Shown here: in pieces, positions 25,152 through 36,730 of the stretch
How the letters are laid out: every line of letters begins with the position of its first letter
Position numbering within the stretch: the first letter of the stretch is position 1
NCBI GenBank assembly: GCA_902777355.1
Contig: CACYTU010000006.1
Span: 1 to 64,000, forward strand
Length of the DNA stretch: 64,000 nt
From: an uncultured Lachnospiraceae bacterium
GTDB taxonomy: Bacteria; Bacillota; Clostridia; Lachnospirales; Lachnospiraceae
Direction: 5' to 3'
The notes under the pieces: generated by a model
Told to the model about the DNA's origin: nothing
The model's database searches: none
Seen by the model: the letters and a program-made list of their open reading frames with translations, nothing else
Position numbers and translations under genes: made by a program

Positions 25152-26072
25152 TCAGATTCCGTGGTATTCTCTTCCCGCCTGAATATCCTGTTCCATGGTC
25201 CTTTTGAGTTCATCCAGAGAATTGAATTTCATCTCGGGACGGCGGTGAGTCAGAAGCTGAACGGTGGCAGTCTCCCCGTAGATATCCCCTTCAAAATTGT
25301 AGAGGAAAGTTTCTACGGTAACCCTTTTTTCATCGGATACAGTAGGCTTGACGCCGATATTGGTCATTCCGCAGAGCCTGCGGTCTCCCACGATCACGTC
25401 CGAATAATAGACTCCGAAGGGCGGAAGCAGTTTGTCTTCAGGAGGAGTCTGGTTCAAAGTCGGGATACCGATCGTCCTGCCCAGGGCTTTTCCGTGCACG
25501 ATCTTACCCCGGACCATATAGGGCTCACCCAGATAGCGGGCAGCTGTAGTGACTTCACCGGTCTTGATCAGGCGGCGGATCAGTGTGGAACTGATGATAT
25601 TATCATCCATGACGACTTTCTCGATCTTTTTCGCCTCGAATCCGTATTCCGGAGCCATCTCCTCAAGAAGCTCGAAATTTCCACTCCCGTGATCTCCAAA
25701 GGACAGATCAGGCCCTGCCGCAATAAAGCGGGCCCGCAGGTGATTGCAGAGAAAACGTCTGACGAAATCCCTCGAGGGAGTAGCAGCAGACCTGGCGTTA
25801 AAGGGAAATTCCACAAGGATGTCGATTCCCATTTTTTCAAAAATCTCCCTTTTCTCCTCTTTTGTTGTCAGCATCTGGGTAGAGCCGTACCCGAAGAAGA
25901 CCTCCGGATAGGGGTCAAAGGTGAACACTGTCGCCAACAGCCCCCTGTCCTTCTGATCCAGAAGTTCCTCCAGCAGCCTGCGATGTCCCAGGTGAATGCC
26001 GTCAAACTTGCCGATTGAGACCGCAGTCTCTCCGGGGCTTACAAATTCGTTTGTGTCTGTGATAATCTGCAT
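25152..26072 (-). CDS. ribF: Bifunctional riboflavin kinase / FAD synthetase
   Basis: RibF phosphorylates riboflavin to FMN and adenylates FMN to FAD. The N-terminal nucleotidyltransferase domain has GKFDGIHLGHRRLLEE. The C-terminal flavokinase domain has GKALGRTIGIPTLN and TNIGVKPTV. The length of 306 residues is standard. It follows truB by 315 bases that hold a tandem-repeat array. A CAGGA sequence precedes the ATG at 26072. No FMN riboswitch was recognised in front of it. Confidence 0.95.
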   Translation of the reverse strand: MQIITDTNEFVSPGETAVSIGKFDGIHLGHRRLLEELLDQKDRGLLATVFTFDPYPEVFFGYGSTQMLTTKEEKREIFEKMGIDILVEFPFNARSAATPSRDFVRRFLCNHLRARFIAAGPDLSFGDHGSGNFELLEEMAPEYGFEAKKIEKVVMDDNIISSTLIRRLIKTGEVTTAARYLGEPYMVRGKIVHGKALGRTIGIPTLNQTPPEDKLLPPFGVYYSDVIVGDRRLCGMTNIGVKPTVSDEKRVTVETFLYNFEGDIYGETATVQLLTHRRPEMKFNSLDELKRTMEQDIQAGREYHGI

Positions 26073-26387
26073 AAGAGTCCTGCTTTATAATTCTGTCTGT
26101 CGAGGCCGGTCCTTTGGCCTGCGCACAGAGTTTCATGACCACACCCGGTCAGGGTGTGACGGTAACAAGTAAAGCGATCCTTTTTTCAATTCCCGGAAGA
26201 ACAGCTTTTCAGGCGCCGCAGGGTTTTTTCTTTCAGTTCTCCGAAAGGAATATTTTTTTCAGTCCCTGCAGGGTATTTTTCTTCCAGTTCTCCGGAAGAT
26301 AATTTTCTTTCAGTTCTCCGGAAGATCTTTTTCTTTCGGCTTTCAGGAAGATATTTTTCTTTCAGCTTTCAGGAAGATATTTTTCTT
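26073..26387. other. 315-bp intergenic region between truB and ribF
   Basis: No gene is seen. A CACACCC/GGGTGTG hairpin lies at 26140-26158, and almost all of the rest is the 26-bp array that starts in the truB 3' end. Confidence 0.6.
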
Positions 26388-26410
26388 TCAGCTTTCCGGA
26401 AGGAACATTT
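26179..26410. repeat. 26-bp tandem repeat starting in the truB 3' end
   Basis: About nine units with a period of 26 bases; the clearest anchors (CTTTCAG or CTTCCAG) are at 26281, 26307, 26333, 26359 and 26385. The unit at 26385 holds the truB stop and last codons (FLPES). Units farther from the gene are more diverged. Confidence 0.9.
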
Positions 26411-27554
26411 TATATGCCGAAAAGCGCGTCCGGCCCCTCTGCCCGGGGGAGCTTCGATATAGTCCGTAAAAACTGCCTGCCTCATCGTACATGCGAATGA
26501 CCTGCTGACCAGTTTCAATGCCGGGAAGGGAAATATCTTCATCTCCGTCCCTGTCATAGCTTCTGTCGCAGTCCGCAGACGTGCCGGTCTCTTCACCCGA
26601 GTCTGCCGGGCTTGCGACAGACCTCAGGGGATCCTCTTCCGGGCACAGGAATCGCAGCTCGCCCTGTGTGAGCGGGTTTCCGTTTTTCAGCAGGCGGAGC
26701 GCATCATCCGTGCACACTGCAGCGGGCAGATCCGCGAAAAAGCTGTCAACAGGACGGATCAGACTCGAAAGGGAGAGCGGGTCCGACTTGGCGATTTCTT
26801 CCAGCTGATCCAGCGTGAGAGCCTCTTCGAGGGTAAAATTCCCAACGCGGGTCCGCAGGAGCGACTGCATGGCAGCGCCCGTTCCCAGAGCATTTCCAAG
26901 ATCCTCGCAGAGCGTGCGGATATAGGTTCCCTTGGAACATCGCACACGCATTGTCACAAGAGGAAGTTCCACCTTTTCAATCCTCAGGGAATATATCGTG
27001 ATGCGGCGCGGTTTTCTCTCCACGCTGATCCCCTTGCGCGCCATGTCATACAGACGCTTTCCGTTCACTTTAATGGCTGAGTACATGGGCGGGATCTGCT
27101 CGATCTCCCCGGTAAAAGAAGCAGCTGTGTCCAGGATTTTTTTACAGATCACCCTGCCCTCTTCCGGATCCGCGTCAAAGCCGTCCGCAGAGAGGAGCTG
27201 CTGCGCGTCCACGCCCGCCAAAGTTGCGGATCCGGCCGGGTCCCGGTCTTTCGACTTCAATATTTCAAGGACTTTTTCATCCGGGATCCGGGCAAGTATC
27301 TGTCCGCTCATATCCTGTGTATCAGTCCTCACCCCCAGCCTCATAACGGCCACATATTCCTTCTCACGGTCCGCGATCAGTTCGCAGATCCGGGTCGCGT
27401 TTCCCAGGCACATAGGGAGGACTCCCTCGGCATCGGGATCCAGAGTGCCGGTGTGCCCGATCTTTCTCATCCTCATGATCCCCCGCAGTCTGGCCACCGC
27501 GTCGCTGGATGTATAGCCTTTTTCTTTATATACTGTCAGCATTCCATGATGCAT
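26388..27554 (-). CDS. truB: tRNA pseudouridine(55) synthase
   Basis: TruB makes pseudouridine 55 in the T loop of nearly all tRNAs. The catalytic Asp lies in GHTGTLDPDAEGVLP, and IPPMYSAIKVNGKRLYDMAR and CSKGTYIRTLCEDLG follow. At 388 residues it is about 80 longer than usual. There is an insert after residue 95 (around DPAGSATLAGVDAQQLLS) and an acidic insert near residue 320 (SPADSGEETGTSADCDRS) before the PUA-like end. The ATG at 27554 follows AAGGTGATTT. The stop and last codons lie in the 26-bp repeat array. Confidence 0.93.
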   Translation of the reverse strand: MHHGMLTVYKEKGYTSSDAVARLRGIMRMRKIGHTGTLDPDAEGVLPMCLGNATRICELIADREKEYVAVMRLGVRTDTQDMSGQILARIPDEKVLEILKSKDRDPAGSATLAGVDAQQLLSADGFDADPEEGRVICKKILDTAASFTGEIEQIPPMYSAIKVNGKRLYDMARKGISVERKPRRITIYSLRIEKVELPLVTMRVRCSKGTYIRTLCEDLGNALGTGAAMQSLLRTRVGNFTLEEALTLDQLEEIAKSDPLSLSSLIRPVDSFFADLPAAVCTDDALRLLKNGNPLTQGELRFLCPEEDPLRSVASPADSGEETGTSADCDRSYDRDGDEDISLPGIETGQQVIRMYDEAGSFYGLYRSSPGQRGRTRFSAYKMFLPES

Positions 27555-27580
27555 AAATCACCTTTTTGCTTTCATTTTTC

Positions 27581-27655
27581 AGGCCTGTCCTGCGCACCCT
27601 GCCTGATGAAGAATATGCTTCACATATCGGGCCTGTCCTGCACATCCTGCCTCAG
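27581..27655. repeat. Duplicated nrnA 3' end (48-bp spacing)
   Basis: GGCCTGTCCTGC(G/A)CA(C/T)CCTGCCT occurs twice, 48 bases apart. The copy at 27630 encodes the last residues of NrnA (RQDVQDRP); the copy at 27582 lies past its stop. Confidence 0.8.
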
Positions 27656-28603
27656 CTGCTCTCCTGCCATTTCGACCATTTTCAGAATCGATGTGGTGAT
27701 TTCCCTGTCGGGGCCTATAGTGCATCCGCTGGCCCGGATATGGCCTCCGCCTCCAAAGCGGGCTGCAATAGAGGCGACGTCAACGATCTGATTGGACCGG
27801 AGGCTCACACGCCACTCCCCGCCCTGACGTTCATGAGCAAAGATCGAGCAGTCGGCTCCTGTAGTAGAGACCAGGGCGCTGACGATGCCCTCGACGTCTT
27901 TTCCGACGCCTCCGAGAGCCTGGATCGCCATCCGGTCCAGTGTACTCACGATGCAACGTCCGCCCAGATAGCTTTTGGACTTGGAAAGGGCCTTTCCCAG
28001 GATTTTCTGCTGAACCCAGGTCTTTTCAAAATAAACTTCCCTGACGATCCTGGGAAACTCAAAACCAAAAGTGATCAGGTACCCCGCGATCTCCATAGTC
28101 CTCCGGGAGGTATTTGAAAAACGGAAGCATCCTGTGTCCGTCACCATGCCCACATAGAGGGCCTGGGCGATCCGGGCATCTATCAGATCATGGTCGATCA
28201 CTTCAAAGACAAGCTCGCAGGCGCTGCTGGAAGACCCGTTTACATAATTGACCATGGCAGACCCGGGATTGCTGATATGGTGATCGATATTGATCGTCCT
28301 GGCAGCTCTGTCAAAAAATGTTTTCGCTGCCGAGATCCGGTCCTTGGCGGAATCGAGGACAATAAAAGCATCATAGCAGTCAATGTCTGTCCGGAAGTCA
28401 GCTCTGATCGTTTCCGTTCCCGGAATATTGCGGTACAGTTCATCCCGCAGAGGCTCCAGAAAAACATCGACTCTGGCTTCAGGCATGGCCTTCCTGAGAA
28501 ACAGAGCAAGTCCCATACATGATCCCGCACAGTCTCCGTCAGGATTCTGGTGTCCGCTGATGCCGATCGTGCCGCAGCCTTTCAGTTCATCCAATATCCG
28601 CAT
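27620..28603 (-). CDS. nrnA: DHH family phosphoesterase, NrnA-like nanoRNase
   Basis: NrnA-type enzymes degrade 2-5 nt RNAs and often also 3'-phosphoadenosine 5'-phosphate. The DHH domain has GHQNPDGDCAGS, VLDSAKDRI and NIDHHISNPG. The DHHA1 domain closes with RFGGGGHIRASG. At 327 residues it is full length. The ATG at 28603 follows GGAGGTAGTAT. Its place between rbfA (50 bases) and truB (65 bases) is typical of Firmicutes. The last codons are duplicated after the stop. Confidence 0.92.
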   Translation of the reverse strand: MRILDELKGCGTIGISGHQNPDGDCAGSCMGLALFLRKAMPEARVDVFLEPLRDELYRNIPGTETIRADFRTDIDCYDAFIVLDSAKDRISAAKTFFDRAARTINIDHHISNPGSAMVNYVNGSSSSACELVFEVIDHDLIDARIAQALYVGMVTDTGCFRFSNTSRRTMEIAGYLITFGFEFPRIVREVYFEKTWVQQKILGKALSKSKSYLGGRCIVSTLDRMAIQALGGVGKDVEGIVSALVSTTGADCSIFAHERQGGEWRVSLRSNQIVDVASIAARFGGGGHIRASGCTIGPDREITTSILKMVEMAGEQLRQDVQDRPDM

Positions 28604-28653
28604 ATACTACCTCCGTGGAGCAGGAGCCGGTCATCTTATTATTCCGGTTTCTC

Positions 28654-29082
28654 TTATTCTTCCGATCCTTCCGGCTCTTCCATTTCCATCAGTTCTTCTG
28701 ATTCTTCCCGCTCTTCCTCTGCCTTTTTGTCCGCCGCCCGCACCTCGTCAATACGGCGGCTCATCTCGACACCATAGGCGATCGAATCATCCAGAATAAA
28801 TTTGAGCATGGGTGTATTTCTAAGGTTGACTCTGCGCGCGAGTTCACCGCGGATAAAGCCGGAAGCGCTGGCAAGGCCTTCCATGGTCTCCTTCTTCTTC
28901 TGGTCATCCCCGTATACACTGACCCATGCTTTACATGTCTTGAGATCCGGAGCCACTTCCACCTGCAGCACGCTGGTCATAGGGCTGATGCGGGGGTCCT
29001 TGATTCCTCCCCGGATGATTTCTGCCAGCACGCGGTGTACTTCATCATTGATCTTTCTGTTTTTTACACTGTTTTTTCTCAT
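28654..29082 (-). CDS. rbfA: 30S ribosome-binding factor A
   Basis: RbfA binds the 30S subunit near helix 1 of 16S rRNA and is needed for late maturation. The KH-like core is clear: INDEVHRVLAEIIRGGIKDP, VEVAPDLKTCKAWVSVYG and RRVNLRNTPMLKFILDDS. Beyond it is an acidic end of about 25 residues (ADKKAEEEREESEELMEME). The ATG at 29082 follows GGAGGAATA. It lies 258 bases after infB with a terminator-like hairpin between. Confidence 0.95.
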   Translation of the reverse strand: MRKNSVKNRKINDEVHRVLAEIIRGGIKDPRISPMTSVLQVEVAPDLKTCKAWVSVYGDDQKKKETMEGLASASGFIRGELARRVNLRNTPMLKFILDDSIAYGVEMSRRIDEVRAADKKAEEEREESEELMEMEEPEGSEE

Positions 29083-29160
29083 TATTCCTCCATATAGGAG
29101 CGCTCTGACAGTTATTCCGTATCTACATTATGCGGCATGAGGCTTTAAAGCCCTGCCGTG

Positions 29161-29196
29161 AAAAAGAATCCGGCTGGAGATCGGCTCCCCAGCCGG
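29161..29196 (-). terminator. Hairpin terminator between infB and rbfA
   Basis: CCGGCTGG and CCAGCCGG form an 8-bp stem. On the minus strand it is followed by ATTCTTTTT. It may attenuate transcription from infB into rbfA. Confidence 0.6.
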
Positions 29197-29235
29197 TTTC
29201 ATAGCGGAAATAACCGTAAATTCCTGTTTTTCATT

Positions 29236-29251
29236 CCCGGGCCTGCCCGGG
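29236..29251. repeat. CCCGGGC/GCCCGGG palindrome
   Basis: A perfect 7-bp inverted repeat with a two-base loop lies in the infB-rbfA gap between the terminator-like hairpin and the dispersed palindromic element. Confidence 0.6.
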
Positions 29252-29277
29252 TCAGCCGCAAAGATTATTAAACCCGG

Positions 29278-29304
29278 GTTTTCGCGCAGAAATCGCGCGA
29301 AAAC
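29278..29304. repeat. Dispersed palindromic element, copy B
   Basis: GTTTTCGCGC and GCGCGAAAAC enclose seven bases and are followed by ACACCTCGAGGC and GTAACAAG. It matches copy A at 25038-25065, with changes that keep the stem paired. It lies 37 bases past the infB stop. Confidence 0.75.
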
Positions 29305-29340
29305 ACCTCGAGGCTGGTGCTGGTGTGACTTGTAACAAGA

Positions 29341-32367
<3,027 letters not shown>

Positions 32368-32679
32368 CTTGAATGCGCCCTCCTCAATGATTTAATACGC
32401 TTTCCGTCAGCGTTTACAAACGCTTTTTACTCTCCCCGGATGACCGTCCTGCTTTACATACTCACCTTGAAATCCTGTTATAAGATTCCATATACAGGCT
32501 CATTATTAAGATTATTAAGATTTATTATTAAGATTCATTATTAAAATAATCTTATCTGAAATCTCATTGCCGGCGGCCAATCCCTTATGTATATGTATAT
32601 GTATATGAATGAAAATTCTATGTGTATTAATTATGTATTTAAATCAGGAACCGGTCAGCTTTGATCTCATCTGCCGCTG
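32368..32679. other. 312-bp intergenic region between ylxQ and infB
   Basis: No gene is seen. It contains AT-rich short repeats (ATTATTAAG at about 32502, 32511, 32524 and 32537) and a TATATGTATATGTATATG run near 32589. Such a large gap in this normally tight operon is unusual. Confidence 0.6.
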
Positions 32680-33153
32680 TCAGGGTCCTGTTCCTTTCAA
32701 AGGATCCTCCGGCATAATATGGGGGCCGGCCTTTTTTTCCGGAGGTTTCTCTCTGGCAGGGGACCCCCTCTCCTGCATTTCATCAGAAACTGCTCCGGAT
32801 CCCGGTTGTCCGGCAGCACAGTCCGCGCTCCCGCCTCCGCTTTCCCGGCCCGCATCCTGCAGTTTCTTCAGCAGGCTCTGAGCAAATCCTCTGTCCGTCA
32901 CGGCCACGCAGGCCCTCGACTCCTTACCCAGTGCGCCCCCCAGTTGTTCCCGGGAACCGTAAAACCGGAGCGGGACATTATGGGAGCGGCATTTATCTGT
33001 AAATTTCTTCACGGTATTGTGCTGCGCGTCATCCGCCAGAATCAACAGGTGCGCCTTTCTGCTTTTGACAGCCTCTTCGGCGGAAAAACCGCCGGAAGCC
33101 GTCTTTCCCGCTTTCGCAGCAAGTCCGAGAAGAGAAAGTATTTTATCCTGCAT
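32680..33153 (-). CDS. ylxQ: L7Ae/L30e family protein YlxQ with a C-terminal extension
   Basis: YlxQ is a small kink-turn RNA-binding protein of the L7Ae/L30e family encoded in the nusA-infB operon. The family part covers residues 1-100 (KILSLLGLAAKAGKTASGG, then LLILADDAQHNTVKKF). The last 55 residues are a Gly/Ser/Pro/Glu-rich tail (ESGGGSADCAAGQPGSG and onward) not usual for the family. The ATG at 33153 follows GGAGGTCCGGAAG inside the end of rnpM; the two genes overlap by 11 bases, which suggests translational coupling. Confidence 0.9.
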   Translation of the reverse strand: MQDKILSLLGLAAKAGKTASGGFSAEEAVKSRKAHLLILADDAQHNTVKKFTDKCRSHNVPLRFYGSREQLGGALGKESRACVAVTDRGFAQSLLKKLQDAGRESGGGSADCAAGQPGSGAVSDEMQERGSPAREKPPEKKAGPHIMPEDPLKGTGP

Positions 33154-33418
33154 CTTCCGGACCTCCTATCTCAGCCGCCAGGCGGGCTGCAGCCTCCGGG
33201 GGAACCTGTGTGCGGAAGGCTCTTCCAAGACTCTTTTTCCGGATCGCTTTCTCAAGGCAGGCGGAATCATCGCAGAGGTAAGCTCCGCGTCCGTTGGCTC
33301 TGCCGGTCCGGTCTGCAAGAAGTTCTCCTTCCTGCGTCAGGACGATTCGGATCAATTCTTTCTTGGGCTTTACAGCGCCGCAGCCGATACAGGTCCGCAT
33401 CGGAATCTTTTTGGGCAT
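33143..33418 (-). CDS. rnpM: YlxR/RnpM family protein (RNase P modulator)
   Basis: This small DUF448 protein, YlxR or RnpM, binds RNase P RNA in Bacillus and lowers its activity. The signature IPMRTCIGCGAVKPKKEL and GRANGRGAYLCDD are present. I chose the ATG at 33418 (MPKKIPM), preceded by GGAG at proper spacing; the track-free alternative at 33433 lacks a ribosome site. It lies 70 bases after nusA and overlaps ylxQ by 11 bases. Confidence 0.93.
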   Translation of the reverse strand: MPKKIPMRTCIGCGAVKPKKELIRIVLTQEGELLADRTGRANGRGAYLCDDSACLEKAIRKKSLGRAFRTQVPPEAAARLAAEIGGPEDAG

Positions 33419-33488
33419 GTTACGATTCTCCATACAATGGTACGCGCTTTACTATTTCCGGATATTGCTCCGATTCTTACGCTTCTTT

Positions 33489-34844
33489 TTATTCTTCAGA
33501 AATATCTTCTACGGAAATCTCTTCCCCGGAATCCTCATCTTCGGAAACTTCATCTTCGGAGATTTCATCTTCGGAAATCTCATTTTCGGAAACTGTTTCC
33601 TCCCCGTCTTCCGCGGAATCAGATCCCGCCTCCGGCATCTCTTCTCCGCTCACGGGCTCTTCTTCAGAGAGATCCGCATTATCTTCAGGATTTAAGCCGG
33701 AGTATTCTCCGTCTGTCTCCTCGACCGACTCGCCATCATACTCTTCTTCATCATACTCATCATCGTCGTCGATGTAGTCTGTATAACGGAATCCGGGAGC
33801 ATCCTTTGCCTGGGTCTCGCTCTTGATATCGATCTTATATCCGGTCAGACGGGCTGCCAGACGGGCGTTCTGTCCTTCTTTGCCGATGGCAAGGGAAAGC
33901 TGATAATCCGGGACCACGACCTTTGCTGTCTTCTCCTCCGGATCCGCGAAGACCGCGACTACATTGGCCGGAGACAGAGCGTTCTGAATAAAGTTTCCGG
34001 GGTTCTCGTCCCAGACAACGATATCGATCTTCTCGCCCTTGAGCTCGTCCACGATATTGTTGACACGGACGCCGTTGCTTCCGACACAGGCGCCGATGGG
34101 GTCGACGTTGGCATCGTTGGAGCGGACTGCGATCTTGGTGCGGCTGCCCGGCTCACGGGCAATACTCATGATATCAATGACACCGTCCTTGACCTCGGCG
34201 ACTTCCTGCTCAAAAAGTCTGCGGACCAGATCGGGATGTGTGCGGCTCACCAGGATCCTGGGGCCGCGGTTGGTGGAGCGGACCTCGAGCACAAAGACCT
34301 TGATGCGGTCCAGCGGGAGAAGTTCCTCCCCGGGAACCTGCTCTTTTTCGTTGAGCATTCCATCAGCCTTGCCCAGGTTGACACTGATGTTTTTCCCGAT
34401 ATATCTCTGTACGATACCGGTGATGATATCTTTCTGTTTATCAATGTAATAATCGTAAATAACGCTGCGTTCTTCTTCCCTGATCTTCTGCATGATCACG
34501 TTCTTGGCGATCTGGGTGGCGATCCTGCCGAAGCCGCGGCTGTCGATATCCACACAGACTATGTCGCCGACATTCACGGTCGGATCAATCTTCACAGCGT
34601 CCTCATAGGCGATGTCCTCAAGGTCGTCCATGACATCTTCAGGCGTTTCGACAACTTGCTTCTCCGCATAGCAGGAGTAGTCAAAGGAATCACGGTCAAT
34701 TTTCACTTTGATGTTCTCCGCCTTGCCGAAATGGCTCTTGCAGGCGGTCATCAGCGCATTCTCGATCGCTTCAAAAAGCGTTCCGCTGCTTATATTTTTT
34801 TCCTTTTCCAGGGCGAGTATCGCCTCTTTCAACTCACTGTTCAT
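33489..34844 (-). CDS. nusA: Transcription termination/antitermination factor NusA with an acidic tail
   Basis: NusA binds RNA polymerase and nascent RNA and affects pausing, termination and antitermination. The N-terminal domain, S1 domain and two KH domains are present (GSRTKIAVRSND, then VDPIGACVGSNGVRVNNIV and LSLAIGKEGQNARLAARLTG). The core ends near residue 355. About 95 acidic residues follow, closing with repeats of the form EISED. Most Firmicutes NusA proteins lack such a tail. The ATG at 34844 follows AAGGAGACAGT. It lies 132 bases after rimP. Confidence 0.95.
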   Translation of the reverse strand: MNSELKEAILALEKEKNISSGTLFEAIENALMTACKSHFGKAENIKVKIDRDSFDYSCYAEKQVVETPEDVMDDLEDIAYEDAVKIDPTVNVGDIVCVDIDSRGFGRIATQIAKNVIMQKIREEERSVIYDYYIDKQKDIITGIVQRYIGKNISVNLGKADGMLNEKEQVPGEELLPLDRIKVFVLEVRSTNRGPRILVSRTHPDLVRRLFEQEVAEVKDGVIDIMSIAREPGSRTKIAVRSNDANVDPIGACVGSNGVRVNNIVDELKGEKIDIVVWDENPGNFIQNALSPANVVAVFADPEEKTAKVVVPDYQLSLAIGKEGQNARLAARLTGYKIDIKSETQAKDAPGFRYTDYIDDDDEYDEEEYDGESVEETDGEYSGLNPEDNADLSEEEPVSGEEMPEAGSDSAEDGEETVSENEISEDEISEDEVSEDEDSGEEISVEDISEE

Positions 34845-34976
34845 ACTGTCTCCTTTTGCTCAAAAGCTGTCATTTATATCTTCCGGTCTTTTACCGGACT
34901 ATTGATCGAAGGCGGTCATCCGCCGCATCTTACAAACACATCTGTCTTTCCGCCGCCTGCGCAGGGGGGAAACAAT

Positions 34977-35645
34977 TCAAAAATCAAAGGCAAGTTTTAC
35001 AGAGGCGATCGTTTTGCGGTCAAGCGCGATCCTGATCCTCCCGTCCGCCTGTACAGCAGGTCCGTCCTGCCCCTGTCCGGAAGCCTGCGGTGTGTCCTGA
35101 GGCTGCGCCGCGTCTGCCGATTCCTGATCCGCTTCAGCCATGGATACTTCGGCCATGGATGCCTGGGATTTTTTCTTTCCCTTTCCTTTACCTTTCCCCT
35201 TCCTGGGAACAGGAGGATCCGCCAGAATCACAATCTGTCCGGCATCGAATTCCACGAGTTCTCCGCGCAGATCCTTCTCACCTGTTTCAGGATGCGGCTT
35301 ATAGAGATGGATCTCCACGTCCTCGCCGATACTCTGGCTCAGGTGGCGGTCCTTTGTCAGGGCCCTGCCAAGCCCGGGGCTGGACACGATAAGTGTATAG
35401 GGGTCCCTGATGAAATCGGCCTTGTCCAGTTCATCAGACAAAAGGCGGCTGACTGCCTCACAATCATTGATGGTCACACCCCCGTCTTTATCGATGTAGA
35501 CATTCAGGTAATATTCCTGACCTTCCCTTACATATTCAACATCGTAGATCCATATTCCAAACTGCTCCGCGACAGGGGCGGCGATGGCCTCTGCCCGCTC
35601 CTCATACTGCTGCCTTCCGGATTTACCGGACTGTTTTTCTTTCAT
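34977..35645 (-). CDS. rimP: Ribosome maturation factor RimP with an internal insertion
   Basis: RimP is needed for 30S subunit maturation. The N-terminal domain is typical (FGIWIYDVEYVREGQEYYLN, then INDCEAVSRLLSDELD and IVSSPGLGRAL). In the C-terminal SH3-like domain, the end strand (TIASVKLAFDF) is separated from the rest by about 60 residues: a Lys/Gly stretch (GKGKGKGKKK) and a Gln/Ala/Glu region (ADQESADAAQPQDTPQ). The ATG at 35645 follows AAAGGATCAT. It heads the nusA-infB series, with a repeat array upstream. Confidence 0.92.
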   Translation of the reverse strand: MKEKQSGKSGRQQYEERAEAIAAPVAEQFGIWIYDVEYVREGQEYYLNVYIDKDGGVTINDCEAVSRLLSDELDKADFIRDPYTLIVSSPGLGRALTKDRHLSQSIGEDVEIHLYKPHPETGEKDLRGELVEFDAGQIVILADPPVPRKGKGKGKGKKKSQASMAEVSMAEADQESADAAQPQDTPQASGQGQDGPAVQADGRIRIALDRKTIASVKLAFDF

Positions 35646-35711
35646 ATGATCCTTTCAGATTCTTTTTTCAGATTTCTTTTTTTATTTCTTTTTACTATTT
35701 TTTCTCGACTA

Positions 35712-35826
35712 TTTCCTGCGATTTTTTTCCCGCAGAACTTTTTTCCTGCGAATCTTTTTCCCACAGAACTTTTTTCCTGCGAATCTTTTTTCCGAGGAAC
35801 TTATTTCCTTAAAATTTTTCCCGCGG
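35712..35826. repeat. 31-bp degenerate tandem repeat
   Basis: CAGAACTTTTTTCCTGCGAAT occurs at 35733 and 35764, with diverged units on both sides, just upstream of rimP. It is T-rich on the plus strand. Confidence 0.75.
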
Positions 35827-35942
35827 AACCGGGGGATACCGTTTCAGGCGTACCGTCCGCACCGCACCGGTATCATACAAGCGGAAACCAGGGCGGCAAA
35901 AAGGCAGCAAAAAATCAGGAAACAAAGAATTTAAAACAATAG

Positions 35943-35969
35943 AAAAAGTGGACTTGCAGGCCCACTTTT
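35943..35969 (-). terminator. Possible terminator after the zinc-ribbon gene
   Basis: On the minus strand AAAAGTGG pairs with CCACTTTT around a 10-base loop and ends in a run of five T. It lies about 300 bases past the stop of the gene at 36263-36646. Confidence 0.45.
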
Positions 35970-36140
35970 CATGATACTTATATATTAAATTCTTCATTAT
36001 TGAAGCCTGCATTTTAAATTACAGTACATTCTAAGTATAAATAAAGCATATATTTATTACATTAATGCTTTATACCATTAGGTAACATAGCACAGTTGTC
36101 AATAAAATGCAAGCATCGATTTATTTCATCTGTGTTTTTA

Positions 36141-36206
36141 CTTTATTTTACCTGCCTTTTCACTTAGCACCCGCTTTATTTTACCTGCTGTTTCACTTAG
36201 CCCCCG
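36141..36206. repeat. 33-bp duplication after the zinc-ribbon gene
   Basis: CTTTATTTTACCTGC recurs at 36141 and 36174, followed in both copies by TTTCACTTAGC and CCCGCT. It lies downstream of the gene ending at 36263. Confidence 0.7.
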
Positions 36207-36262
36207 CTATTTTTCAGGATGGGATCATACTGTGCGCTGTTTCGCTCTTGCGGGCTCCCGCT

Positions 36263-36646
36263 TCACTCCCGGCTGAGTCTTTCTCCGCACTTGGGACAGA
36301 AATCGAAATCCTCATCGGTCTGATATCCGCAGGCCGGGCACCTGCGGATCATGCGAGCCGTTCTCCCGCCGCTGACCAGGGTCAGATCCTGTTGGCGTAT
36401 CTCTCTGCCGGATCCCCTGGATATCTCTTCTCCCACTGCCGGATCCAGTTCGTAGACAGTGCCGCAGCAGGACATCTGAACATAATACTTACGCCCCCAC
36501 CTGAAGCAGGGGATAAAAAAGAGCAGCAGCTGGCTGAAGGTCATAAAGACCTGGTATCTCCCGTACTGTCCGCATTGGCCGCATATAACCAGCTGATCCG
36601 AAGAAATATCTTTTCTTCCCTGTGAGATTCCAATCATCAAGAACAT
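36263..36646 (-). CDS. Zinc-ribbon domain protein
   Basis: A 127-residue protein with two CxxC pairs at the C-terminus (CPACG and CPKCG), which form a classical zinc ribbon, and an N-terminal CGQCG that may form another metal site. A hydrophobic stretch in the middle (FMTFSQLLLFFIPCF) may be a membrane contact. Similar small zinc-ribbon proteins are common in Lachnospiraceae, with no fixed function. The ATG at 36646 follows GAGGAGGTAAAAG. It stands alone between the rimP region and the divergent oxidoreductase gene. Confidence 0.75.
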   Translation of the reverse strand: MFLMIGISQGRKDISSDQLVICGQCGQYGRYQVFMTFSQLLLFFIPCFRWGRKYYVQMSCCGTVYELDPAVGEEISRGSGREIRQQDLTLVSGGRTARMIRRCPACGYQTDEDFDFCPKCGERLSRE

Positions 36647-36730
36647 CTTTTACCTCCTCGTCCAGGCTCCGTGCGGGGACACGTGCAGAAAAACAAAAAG
36701 AAAATCTTCAAAAAACCTGCAGATTCCGCA

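Larger units (their letters stand above)
35646..36262. other. 617-bp intergenic region upstream of rimP
   Basis: No gene is supported. It contains a 31-bp repeat array (35712-35826), a terminator-like hairpin (35943-35969) and a 33-bp duplication (36141-36206). The promoter of the rimP operon should lie here, but no clear box pair was found. Confidence 0.55.

Noticed and set aside
26073..26387. FMN riboswitch in front of ribF
   Set aside because: The region upstream of ribF is a 26-bp repeat array; no conserved RFN element sequence was found.
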